Part shown: positions 50,351 through 61,549 of the stretch, piece by piece
Numbering within the stretch: the first letter of the stretch is position 1
How the letters are laid out: each line of letters starts with the position of its first letter
Assembly: GCA_035236585.1 (NCBI GenBank)
Contig: CP141139.1
Span: 17,934,990 to 17,998,989, forward strand
DNA length: 64,000 nucleotides
Reading direction: 5' to 3'
From: Warburgia ugandensis
Taxonomy: Eukaryota > Streptophyta > Magnoliopsida > Canellales > Canellaceae
Notes under the pieces: model-generated
Told to the model about the DNA's origin: nothing
What the model saw: the letters and a program-made list of their open reading frames with translations, nothing else
The model's database searches: none
Position numbers and translations under genes: made by a program

Positions 50351-50437
50351 ATGGCTGAAATCGCAAAGCTGAAAACCCGAATTCCTTTCCTCTTCGTTTC
50401 TCCCACAATGGCTGATTTCTGCAGACAAATCCTCTGA
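50351..50437 (+). promoter_or_regulatory. Upstream open reading frame in the leader, 28 codons
   Basis: MAEIAKLKTRIPFLFVSPTM and eight more residues end 36 bases before the main start codon at 50474, in a pyrimidine-rich leader. If transcription starts upstream of 50351 this frame would be met first by ribosomes and could lower translation of the main frame. Conservation unknown. Confidence 0.4.
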
Positions 50438-50473
50438 AACTCTAACCTTCATCAAACTCAAATATCAACCAAA

Positions 50474-53400
50474 ATGCTCTGCTCAATCCCCACCGGGAAA
50501 TCCGGTTCGAACTGGCTCGATCGCCTCCGATCTTCGAAAGGTTTTCCGGCTGAGAACAGCCATGATTTGGAGCATTTCCTGAACCCTAACCCACATCACC
50601 CACCTTCTCCTGAAACAAAAATTTCAGAAGAAGAAACTCTATCGTCCAACTCCAATTCAACGAATACGAATACAATTTCCGCTCTTGATCGGGAAAAGAC
50701 TCCAAAAATTCAGGAAAAAAAGGACAACTGGCTGAATATTATGAGCTGCGTTCTTGCTGAGCTCTTCAATATGGGAGATTCCTGTGCAAGAATTCACCCA
50801 CTCGATGACAGGAAAAATTCTCGGAAACAGTCAAACCCTAAAATCTGCGTTGTATCTGCTTCGGCGAGTGTCGATAGCTGTTTACCTGGTGCCCAGAGAA
50901 CTGATGGTGTTCCAGCAATGTCGCCTTCTAGTGTTGATAACAGTGTGGTAGAAGTGAAGGAAAGGAAACAAGGGATTGAGATGGTAAAACCTGAAGAGGA
51001 GAATTTGCAGAAGGTTGGTGTCGATTCGGATTTATCAGCATTTTCGCGAACCGAAGTGACAGTTATCGATACGAGTTTGCCAATGTGGAAGAGTGAGAAG
51101 CTGATTTTCAGGAAGGGGACTGTCTGGAAAATTCGAGATAAGAAGTCGGCGAGCCTGTCTGGTTTAAGAAAGAAGAGGAAGTTAGGGCAGTCTGATGGTG
51201 GAGAGAAGGTGCGATTGGAGGCGAGAAATGAATTCGGAGAAACCTCTCGCGAGGAACGGTTGCCTTCAGCTATTGAGGTGAGGACTTCTACTCCATATGC
51301 TCCATCTTTTGTGTAAAATGCAGCTACATTGCTCCTATAATCTGTTTGTTATGAGTGTATGATCCTGTTTGTTGTTCATATTTTCTATAAAACAACTTTC
51401 CAGTATTGATTACAAGTGAAGTTGCAGAGATTTAACATTTCAGCACTATTTTGACTAGTGGTATTTCTTAGATTGAAATGCTAGATCATTTTAAATGCCT
51501 ATGTAGAACCGTGGGCTTCTGCATTAAAGGAGTTGGAAATCCATTTTTTATCAGCTTCAGTTGCTTAAATTTTATAGCTATTATCTTCTAGATAGGAGGC
51601 AATTATGTGTCTTGATGATTATTAAAGCTATAAATATGAGTTATAAAGGGAAGCAAGAAGAGAAAATGAACATCGATCAGTTATGTAATCAACTAAACTA
51701 ATTAAGGTCTAGCACTATGTTGGAATTCTTGTCAATGAAATGAAGGAGGACCTTTGTGTTAACAAACACCTTTCAACTCCCAGATGACACGAAACAATGG
51801 TCTTTATATCTGTAACGAAGGAATCATCTTGGAAGAAACGTGAACAATAAAAAGTGCCTTTTTTCTCACTTTTTTTTTTTTTTTTTGGTGTTATCTGTCT
51901 CCCATGCTTTCTGAAATTTGCAGCTGCCTAATGTTAGGTTATGCAATGTAATAAATGAATTTGAGAGCATACACTTTTATGTGTGATGGTAAGATGACTT
52001 CAGACTGTTACTCATTAAGATGGCTACGCATTATCCTGTAAGATGCTGTTGTTTATTCTTCTTGTTTTAATAACAATAGTCCAAATGCCTTTATCGAGTA
52101 ATGTCTTATAACTCATGGTTGCATTTATGATTTTCCACCATGTAAGACCTAGGAGAAATGCTGCAAATTCCCTTATGTGATGTTCCCTTGTTGTAAATGA
52201 TTCAGGTAATGATCTTTCTACGTGGTTTAATGTTAATAACCTGAAACTATCTTGAAACTTCTAAGTCAGATACTACCAGTTCTTTAATGGTTAGGATAGT
52301 GATCTCTTGAAGAGGAGAGTTTTCTATACTGTGGTGCTTAAGCTTTTGTGTATTTATTACTGTTAAAAGATGTGGGCGCAAATCCTGGGCATTGGTTAGT
52401 AACTCATGAAAGACCATGTTGCTGGCCCGAGCCTTAATCTGTTTATTCTGAAATTTAACTATGTGCTCCGCTTAAAACAAGTCATACAAAAGGCAACCAA
52501 ATCAAATACCGTTGCTTCCTTGCTTAAGATTGATTGAAGCTTTGGCAAGGAAATTTTGTGTCATGGATAAAGACCCTTTACATGCAAGACCAATTGCTCA
52601 CAATTTTGGATCCTCATTTTCTACTGTTTCACTAGTGTGCAGTCTAAGTTACCAGATGCCTAATGCATGTAAGGAAGCTTCGGTTTCATGGTCTCGTGGG
52701 AGCTTTGGAGCCTTAAAGCAGATATCAATTTCTAGAGGTTCAAAGGGGTGACTAGTGTTCATTCATGTTCTATCCTTATCTCACTTGTCTCTTTTCTCAG
52801 ATAATCTATGGCTAAGTATATATCTTGCACTTCTGAGCCATACTGATCAGTAGCCATCTTTTATTTAGTGCACTGATCTGGACCATGGGAAGATTTCCTA
52901 TGGCCCAGATTGTTTACAGAACAGAGAATTAGGAGAACACACCAGATGCCTTGGCATTTTAATATAGCCCTCACGTGGTTTTGGTTACTCTTTATGAAAT
53001 CCCATAGTGAACCTTCAATTTGTGCAAGTTAATTGCATCAATCATTGACTTGTGTGAATCAATAGGTTTTACGCTGGCAAAGTTTCCATCAATTCCTGTT
53101 TCTAAACATTGGATCGGATTAGCAACTAGGTTGATCTAGATAGCTAAGTCTTTTTTGCCTGTTGAACAAAGGATTTTAAGATGTCACCTCTAGAAAGAAG
53201 GGGATCCCAAAACAAATTCACACACCAGCAGAACCATATTTAAAGCAAAAAAATTCTCTAAAACAGGGACTAAGAGAAGTTATAAGAAATTAAAGTGGCA
53301 CCAGAACTATGTTGGAGTACAATTCAACCTAAAAGCTTAAGCTGATAGGAAATAGGCCAACAATATATATGTCTACAAACTAACCTTAACCAAGATTGCT

Positions 53401-56400
53401 GATATTGTTCTAAATTGATAAATCTTGATAATCAGCTTTTGCAGATCTTGGAAAGTGGAACTATTGGTAGCTCTATCACATGCTGTCCATTACTTTTCTT
53501 CTTTGTCATCCATCATTCTATTGAAGTTTAAACTTTCTTAAGATAACTATCATGATTTGGGGAATCAACAAAAACTTCTAATTATAGAAATTGTATTGCT
53601 ATCTGTCAAGAAGTCAATTAAGGAGGTTAAAATGGAGAGATTGTATGTGTACTCATGCAAACGTGCACGCAGTTGGTGTATGCACTCCCTTTTATCAATT
53701 GTGTTGTTCTTCCCTTTGGTTATTATTTTCTAGTAATTTGTATCAATCAATTAGAACAATGTCTAGTAAGATGAGGAACATCTTTACAAGAACATATCAT
53801 TTCTTCCTAAATCCGTTATATAAATAGTTTAGAAATTCTTATTCTATCATTCTCTAAGAAAATGTACAACCTTTCTTTTAGAAATTTGTCAGATCATTAT
53901 AAATGATACATTCAGTGACATCAGCTTCTCTGAGAAATCTAATAAAAAAGTTCCGATTCTTGCAGCACAACTTATTGAAATCAAATGTGTTCCATCATCA
54001 ATGTAGTTGTCATTCTCTTCCATAGACCAGAAATGAGTCCATTGGAACTTATTTACTGTTTTGGGGGTTCTATCCTTTTTGAGGACTCAGATCAAATTTC
54101 TGGATGGACTGAAACTTTTTCTAAAGGCATATTCTGGGACTAAATTTGTTGTTTGCATGTTCTAACCTTTCATATTTGGAAACTGTGCTCTTTGGCGATT
54201 GTGCGTCTGGAGTCCATGAGAATTAGTGACAACAGTATTATCAAAACCCTGTACTCCTTGCCTTCCAAGCTTAGTTATACATGTCCTAGAATTTCAAAGA
54301 GTGGTGTCTGAATTTTTGAGAAATTTGGTACTATTGGTTCCTTGATATTCATAACTTCTGGAAAGAAATCTTTGACATGTATTGATGTACAAATTTTCAG
54401 CAATATAACAGGGTGTATTCATTTCATAGCTGGGCAGTGTTTGTGTGTTTTGTGGAGTTTGGTAAAAAACCATGCCAGTGGTTTGTGAGCTTGCAAAGAC
54501 TTGGTGAAACCTCTGGCATACTCCATGTTAGTGAACTGTATGTGTGGTGTTATGTGGGGCTTTAGAGCACAAAACCGCAAATCTTATAGCTTCAGGACGT
54601 GTAGCTGTGTAAATCCTGCCTCTTTTGGGGGGGAGAGAGAGAACTCCATTGAGAAAGTTGGTTTTCTAGAGCGAGGGGAAGTCATTCTTTTACATTCTCT
54701 CCCATCCTCTCTTTCAACTATACTCCTTTATCATTTTCATTTGAAACCATAGGTGGTAATATAATAGATATGTACTATATCTGGATAATAGTATTACTTG
54801 ATTTTCATAAATACTTAAGTATTACTTGATAGATGTATAAATTCATGTTACTAATAATTTATTATTAAGTGCTACCTGTTTATTATCAATCACTTGGGGA
54901 CAGCCCCAGTGCATGAAGCTCCCGCTTATACAGGGTCTGGGGAAGGGCTGGACCACAAGGGTCAATAGTACGCAGCCTTGCCTTGCATTTTACAAGAGGC
55001 TGTTTCCATGCCTTGAACCCATGATCTCAAGGTCACATGACGATAACTCTACTGTTGTGCCAATGCTCCCCTTCTTTATTATAAATCGCTTCTCTTGCTT
55101 TAATTAAGTAATTGATCATTAGGTGACTTCTTTCTCTTACATGTTTTACTTTAGTATTTTGTCTAAGTAATAGATTGTTAGGTCACTAATTGATATACAT
55201 TTAGCTCATTATTACTAGTAATTAGTAATTTAATTTAGTTACATAAATTTACACTCATCACAGGAGAGAGAACTCCAGCAGACCTGTTGCCTGTTATTGC
55301 CACCAATGCTGCCTTGTCAATGAGTTAGTGTGGTAGTGCTAGAGGGAAATTAATACTCATTTCTTGTAAAAGAGTACTGCAGAACCTTTCTGGGACACCT
55401 TGGGTTAAACACTAGCAGTAAGAGGGTGATCACCTATTTGCCTAAATGAGTACCGATGTAGGAAAATTTCTAGCAAACAGAATATCCAAATTAGAAATTG
55501 TAGTTTGGTGATATCTCCCAATTCAATCACAAAGCTACTATTGTAGGAAGAAAAGATGCTACTGATGTAGCACAAAACCTAAAGAGAAAAGAAGAGAGAG
55601 AGAAAGCCTCAAAAATTGATCTTAAGCTTTGATCGAGACCCTTTCCTGAGCAAATTGATAAAAAGTAACAACAGAATAGCACTTAAGATCTGCCCTTCAA
55701 AAGTATGCACATCACCTCTTAAAACCTGATTGGAACCCATACAAAGAATAAGTGTGAAACTATGATACCTCTGCTGGAAGCTCTCAGAACTCCCAAAGGG
55801 CCTTAATAATGAAGTGAAAAGGTAATAAAGTTTAACATCCTCAAAGAAATCTAATCAATATTCCACTTGTCTAGATTGAGAGAATTAAAGCAAAAGCCAA
55901 GATTCCCTCTACTTGGATGCAGGAAAACATTAAACACCTTGAGAATGGAGCACCTTTTTGTTTTTGGAAAAGCATTGAGAATGGGACAATTGGATAACTA
56001 ATGATGTAGTTTTCTTTTCCATTCTCCTTCAGGGATATGTTGGATGTCCTTGTATCAGGTTTAAGAGTATGAACCCCCATCATATCTTGCCTTAGAGATA
56101 CTTAGAATGGATCTGAGATAATTATTTGCTGTACTCATTTCTGATGCCCCTCATTGCTCTTTATCTGGAATCAGATGATTCATTATGCTTTGGTAAGTGA
56201 GCTGATGTTTCAGTTTCCTACTCAATTCAGTGCCCTTGAAGGAGTTTGGGTGTTGAAACTTAAGGATTTCTAGTTCTACAATGACTGCAGTTTGTTCCTA
56301 GGACTGCAAAACTATATCTACTACATCCTGCCAAGTGCATACCTGGAGGGAAGGTAAAAGATAGATAGTATGCTATGACATCTGAGCAGAAAAATAGACA

Positions 56401-57732
56401 TGCAGTTGGAAAAAGGCAAAGAAGCAGCGTACACTGTTGAAACTGAAGTTGCAGAAAGCTTGTTGAACTTGAAGTAAACGCAGCACGTATCATGTGAAGG
56501 ACCACAGGATTAGGTGGGGAGCTTATTTTCTGAGATGAATCCCTATTGCAGCATGGGTCAACTGAGACTCAAATTTCAAAGATTCTATAGTAGTGAACAT
56601 TGTCAAGGTATCAACCTCTAGACAAAAATTTTAGGTGACAGGTTTGTTTTGGGTAACTAATCCTCTATACTAGTTCTTGGATTAAATACCAACAACTCAT
56701 AGCTTAGGTTTGACACATTTTGTTTTGGTACGAAAGGTTCTGGGACATGTTGCAGGGTATTCTATTCTTTACACCTGCAGTTGCTAAGGGAGGTACAGGG
56801 TGTTCTTCATATTTTGCTAAGGGGAGCCTTGGCACAACGGTAGAGTTGTCATCGTGTGCCCTGCCGGTCATTGGTTCAAATGTGGAAACAGCTTCTTGCA
56901 AAAATGCAAGGTAAGGCTGTGTACTATAGACCCTTTATCGTCGGCCCCTTCCCTGGACCCCTCATACGTGGGAGCTTTGTGCACTAGGCTGCCATTTTCT
57001 TGTTCTCTCTTTTTCTCCTCTATGTCTATCTCACCCATATGATTTCTGCAACTCTTACCTGTGCATAATTATCAATTTCTGCTGTCAATTGACTATTCAT
57101 GGATCACCATTGAATTTGATGTTGCAATCCTAGAAGATAACATGCGTGCACTGATAAGAAATTGCAATGTTTCCATTATCTTTATGCCCTTGTTCTTTCA
57201 GATTGTTGTCCGTGGTTCAAACAAGTTCTTAACTGCAGGACTTTGCTCTTCCTGTTTCTTTGAACTCTTTTTGTTGATTTGGGTATCTATGTATAGTTTC
57301 CATATTCTTTTCTAAACTCGCAGAGTTACTTCTGCGTCAGTCAACTTACCTAATAGAAAAGAGAACTTCTGCCTCTCTACTGAATCTTTTCATTGTATTT
57401 CATGTAGGAACGTCCACGCAGTGAGAAAAGGAGAGCTGTTAAAGAGAATCCAGCTGATCCAAACAAGGCTCCCGAGAAAAGGCAAGTTTGCTTGTGATTA
57501 TTTATAGCTAGGTTTTATTGCTTCCAGCAAACCTTCCTTGCTTTTTGGGCTAGTCAGAGGATGCTAACCAGAATTTGGTTTTGCTCAATGAACTAATTCC
57601 AGAGCACAGTTCTCCAGATCACCCCGTAAGCCAGCCACCAAAGACTCATCTGTTTTCCATATTCAATGTATTCCAACAAGCAAGAGAGCTGGTGGTTACT
57701 ACTCCAAGAGCTCTCTGAAAGATAAGAAATGA
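50474..57732 (+). CDS. Unrecognised basic protein, 3 exons, 335 aa
   Basis: Exons 50474-51277, 57408-57481 and 57603-57732 join in phase to 1008 nt. The first intron has GT-AG ends (GAG|gtgagg, gtag|GAACGT). The second appears to use a GC donor (AAAAG|gcaagt) and AG acceptor. The product starts MLCSIPTGKSGSNWLDRLRS, has a Ser/Asn-rich low-complexity region (about 40-75), a central NWLNIMSCVLAELFNMGDSC helix (about 86-105), then KLIFRKGTVWKIRDKKS and KKRKLG, which looks like a nuclear-localisation signal, and a Lys/Arg-rich tail ending SKSSLKDKK. No enzyme motif was seen. Nuclear location is inferred from the basic clusters. Exon 1 could read on 12 codons to a stop at 51316 if intron 1 is retained. 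I do not recognise the family. Intron 1 (6.1 kb) is enlarged by repeats. Confidence 0.75.
53310..53377 (-). mobile_element. Solo LTR of the same TRIM family as 45454-45703
   Basis: 68 bp, reverse orientation, sharing aaaagcttaagctgatagga and ggccaacaatata with the 71-bp LTRs. Ends are TG/CA and the flanks are a perfect 5-bp duplication AACTA at 53305-53309 and 53378-53382. Confidence 0.85.
54896..55074 (-). mobile_element. Au-like SINE, full length, in intron
   Basis: Reverse copy flanked by 17-bp repeats with two mismatches: tttattatcaatcactt (54879-54895) and tttattataaatcgctt (55075-55091). Confidence 0.94.
56819..56998 (+). mobile_element. Au-like SINE, full length, in intron
   Basis: Forward copy with A box ttggcacaacggtaga and B box ttggttcaaatg, ending ggctgccattttc. 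A target duplication could not be settled. Confidence 0.9.
57482..57602 (+). other. Intron 2 of the 50474 gene, probable GC-AG intron
   Basis: Starts GCAAGT after AAAAG and ends TTCCAG. The only nearby GT donor (57486) leads to a stop nine codons into the next exon, whereas the GC donor keeps a basic 42-residue tail. Confidence 0.6.
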
Positions 57733-58669
57733 AATATTGGACTTCATCACCATGGGAACCCATGCCACAGAAAGTGCAAAGGATATTGCAGTTACATCAA
57801 ATTCTGTTGCTTAATGATTGAACGAGCAGGCTTCTTATCTGGAGAGTGCAGAATCTTCTTGCTGGAATTAAGGAGGTTAGAGTCATTCATCAATTGCTCA
57901 AAAGTGCTTTGGTACTATTCATCAATTGCTCAGAAGTGCCTGGTAGCTGAAAGCAGGATATTTCACTGTTTTGGACAATCAAATGCAAACCGGATGCAAT
58001 TTGTTTCTGGGGAAACATTATTCAATCCTCTTCATTTCTATTCAATTCCTAACTGTCCTGATTAATTCAATTTCCTAATCCTCCCCATTTTTCCATGGGT
58101 AGTTTACTATAGACTTGGGGACCTAACAACATTTCTCTTCTTTGTATTATCCCCCCTCCTTTCTAATCATCTCACCAAGCGGGAAGGCCCTCATGGAAGG
58201 CAAAAAGTAGAAATTAAGCATCGGAGAAGCAAAAGAGCTGAAATGGATCAAGCCTAAGGCATATTGAGATAACACCTTATGTTATCTCTTGTTCATCAAT
58301 TTTCTCCTTGGAAGCCATTCTAGGTTGGTTGACATCTTTGTCAATGGACAGAAATGCCGGTTATATCAGCAGCAGGAGTTCCACGGTGAAGAAATGGCCG
58401 GTTCGCCGTGGAAGCTAACATACCCCTGACCAGGTGTACCACATTTGTCATAACTAGTCAGAGAAAGGATGCCTTTGAGAAGCTGTTTTCACGCGGGAGT
58501 ATGGTTGAAGCTCACTTGAATTAACGCGTTACTAGTTGTTGTCCAAGTGGTGAGTCTACAAAACCAGCCTGAATTTCAACCACTGGCTTTTCAGTTAATC
58601 GAATGAATTCGGCTAGTCCATATTCAAACTGGCAGATTTGTACATGTACGTCTGGCTGAGGAGTGAAAG
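57733..58669. other. 3' flank of the 50474 gene
   Basis: Probably 3' UTR followed by intergenic sequence. The open frame 57814-58065 is not supported. Confidence 0.4.
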
Positions 58670-59086
58670 TGTGACACCCTGGGTTTTCTAAACCTTTTTT
58701 TCAATTTCATAAATAGTAATCATAATACATTTAGTAGTGGTATCAGAGCCAACCCTTAACCCGGTGTGTGGTTAGCCGTACAGGGGGATACATGCTCCCT
58801 TAAGGGGGATAGGGGAACAAAGGGTAAGCCGAGCCCAAAGGGGCTGAAGCAGGCTGCACGCTAAAGCGGGTTACACGTGGGTTCTTAAGGATAGTTCCAC
58901 ATTGCAAAGGAAAAAGTGACTGGGCTATTGATAAGAGTTAGAAGGACTTCAAAGAAACAAGCAAATTGCAATTGATTAGATATAGTCTAACTCTTTATTC
59001 TAGGTTGAGATGTTAAGGATAAGGCATACGTGAAATGAGACGAGTAAGCGGATAATATTGTTGTATATGGGGCTCTCGGGCTGTTA
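58670..59086 (+). mobile_element. Candidate non-coding LTR-type element with primer-binding site
   Basis: TGTGACACCCTGGG at 58670 looks like an LTR start. Sixty-eight bases on is tggtatcagagcc (58738-58750), a standard initiator tRNA-Met primer-binding site, followed by non-coding, GC-richer sequence to a ggggctctcggg run near 59070. A second LTR was not recognised. It could be a TRIM or LARD-like relic. Confidence 0.4.
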
Positions 59087-60063
59087 CAAAAATAGGCAAA
59101 CTTCTCCTTATCATTTTTTTGTATTCAGTTCAGTCACTTGAATAAGAATACTTAGCCAACCTTCCATAGAAGTACATGCTACTTAGTCAAAGAAAGATAG
59201 TGGAGAGTTGACCCAAATGAGCAGTAAATACTTTTGGAGAGATCTCCTCTGGATCAATCTTTGAAAATAACAAATATAAATGAAAATCAAAAGAGGTACA
59301 AGACAGAGACCAAAAACAAACAATTTTTTTTTTTAAATCGTTTCAAAGAAAAACGTTATATTTTTATAACGGGAGTTCATTCTCATGTTGCAGCTCAATT
59401 TTCTCCCACATATTGGTTTATGGGCTCAGATCTGAAGATATCTAACTTGCAACGTGAAAAAAACTAAGTTCCACGCTTAGAAAATGGAGATTTTCACGTC
59501 AGAACTGACAAAGCAATTTGCTGACAGATACCAATGGGTTTGATGTTTATTTGTTGGCCCCAAATGGCAAGAATTATTATTTTGCTTTTTGTGTTTTTTT
59601 ATTTTAACGGTAAATTGAACCAAGATTGTTGGGAGTTCACTTTCGCCTAGATTGCGTTGGTGCAAACCAAAGTCACAAAGAAAATCTGCCGGCAAATTTT
59701 GGCCATATATTGTGAAGTTCCCATTCGGTGGGAACTGTTTCAGATGGTTAGCAAGAAGAAGACAACCTTCCCATCTGCTAGGCCAACTATGGATGAGTCA
59801 TCAACCAAGATTCATCCTGATCTGAGCACTGTATGCCTCTGATTACTTGGCTGAACGGGCGGTTAGAAAATGGAAGAACAATTGTGCACACATGACAAAT
59901 CGAAGGATTAGAATTGTCAAATGAATATTGGATAGCCACGCTCACAATTCACTGACTTGGTTGAGAAATATAAGCAAGGCCAAAGTACCAAATTGAGAAA
60001 CTATCTGTCGTCCTCGTTACAAAGAATGGTCCACTAGACAATACATATGGTAGAGGTTCTACT
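59087..60063. other. Intergenic region
   Basis: No supported gene or repeat. Confidence 0.4.
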
Positions 60064-60251
60064 GGCTGAAGGAGAGCCTTGACGTAATGGTAGAGTTATT
60101 GTCGTGTGATGTTAAAGTCACAGGTTCAAGGGTGAAAACAGCTTCTTGCAAAATACAAGATATGGCTGCATACTATTGACCCTTGTGATCTGCCCCTTCT
60201 CCAAACACCCTACACGTGGGGGCTTCGTGCACCAGGCTGACCCCTTCTTTT
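60064..60251 (+). mobile_element. Au-like SINE, full length
   Basis: Forward copy from ggctgaaggagagccttgac to ctgaccccttctttt, flanked by a perfect 10-bp duplication aggttctact at 60054-60063 and 60252-60261. It lies in the 3' flank of the minus-strand exon at 60547. Confidence 0.92.
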
Positions 60252-60546
60252 AGGTTCTACTTCCTAACGGAGACGATTGATTCTGCATTCTAACCAGACT
60301 AGAGCTTCGGGCGGATGTTTAAATTAACTAACGTCGAAAGACCTATTGCAACGGGTTCGTTAAATGAAGGTCTGACTTCTGCCAAAACTGGAAATTGATA
60401 CCATGAGGAAGAGTATATGGATTGCAAATACACTACTCTGTGGTATAAATATGGAAAATTTGGGCAGACAAGCTGTCTCAAACACAATACAAGGATATAT
60501 TACAACAATCACAAAGAATACAATTAGTAGAAAAAAGGTGCGAGGT

Positions 60547-60695
60547 TCAGAAACTTGTGCCCCAGACAGCTCCATCTCCTTCCCCGCATCGCTGATGAAC
60601 CTCCTTCATTCTCTCCACTGATTTGCAAATGCCGCTGCAGCTCCAATCAAATGATGCAGCACAAGCATTCCCCGCTTGGGCTTTCCATTCGCAAT
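60547..60695 (-). CDS. Terminal exon of an unrecognised cysteine-rich protein gene
   Basis: After an acceptor (ttcttccaacag) the exon starts in phase with two bases of a split codon and reads [20 protein letters not shown], then [20 protein letters not shown] and GAVWGTSF, then a stop. It has five cysteines, three Trp, and a helix-like [13 protein letters not shown]. The conserved look, good splice acceptor and clean stop make it a real last exon more likely than chance. I have a sense of having seen this C-terminus in a plant family but cannot name it and assign no function. Upstream exons (higher coordinates on this strand) were not found before the Ty3/gypsy element, which may sit in the preceding intron. 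Confidence 0.5.
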
Positions 60696-61549
60696 CTGTT
60701 GGAAGAACATGTGTATTGACTAAAAATATCAGATTAAGTAGAAAATTGTCTTGTAAATAAAATAAAATAGTTGGGTAACAGCAGAAATCTGATTCTTCAG
60801 CTTAGCAGAGTACTAGATAGAGCAAATTTTAAATAGAGAAAGTCTGGGAAAGCTGGAATGCCATCATCTTTCGTCAAATAAACCAAAATGACATCCACAA
60901 CTTTCTGTTAAATTTCATTATGCCATTCATAACTTCAAGGCTGTAATATTACTTTGTGTGACATGAATAACTAATTTCTTGTTAATGTGGTAGAAAAAAT
61001 AGTGACAGATAAACAGTCTAAGAAGTGACAAAACAAACATAGGTTATAATGATAAAAGAGAGGTTTGTATCCCTAGTGTTTTATGTAGCTGGCTCCTGTC
61101 ATAAGATAATGCCTTGCTCATAGTTTTGGCAACTGATAATTATGGAAATTTTGATTCTTCGGCCAGAGTCCTTCCTTGGTGAAGTGATTGTTGACTTCAA
61201 TGCTCTTTGTTGGCCGGTTATTACATGGATCTAACAGGTCTATAATACATCTACTTTTATTTTAACTTGGTCTTTGCATGATTTGTTTGAGCCATGTTAT
61301 TTTAGCAGCTTGTCCCAGGTTTGACATGTAACAATTCTGTGGTAGATCATTATTTAACCATTCTTAATAGATCATCTACATAGCAGTTAGATTTTTCCTC
61401 ATAAAAAACATGTAGGATAACGAGTTTGGTAGGTGACCATAAATATGCTGTTGAGCCTCACAATCATATCATAAGCAATTGATGTGAACCAACAAAATGA
61501 CTGGGGGTTATAATAAGACGAGTAAAATGATTGCTTAACCTGTCAACAT
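60696..61549 (-). other. Probable intron of the gene ending at 60547
   Basis: AT-rich, no coding recognised. It runs up to the Ty3/gypsy LTR. Confidence 0.35.

Larger units (their letters stand above)
51278..57407 (+). other. Large intron 1 of the 50474 gene
   Basis: Holds two Au-like SINEs and a solo TRIM LTR, plus AT-rich sequence and a short T run near 51870. No further exon was recognised, though short in-phase exons cannot be excluded. Confidence 0.6.

Noticed and set aside
50754-50951. Second open frame inside exon 1 of the 50474 gene
   Set aside because: Lies wholly within the better-supported frame.
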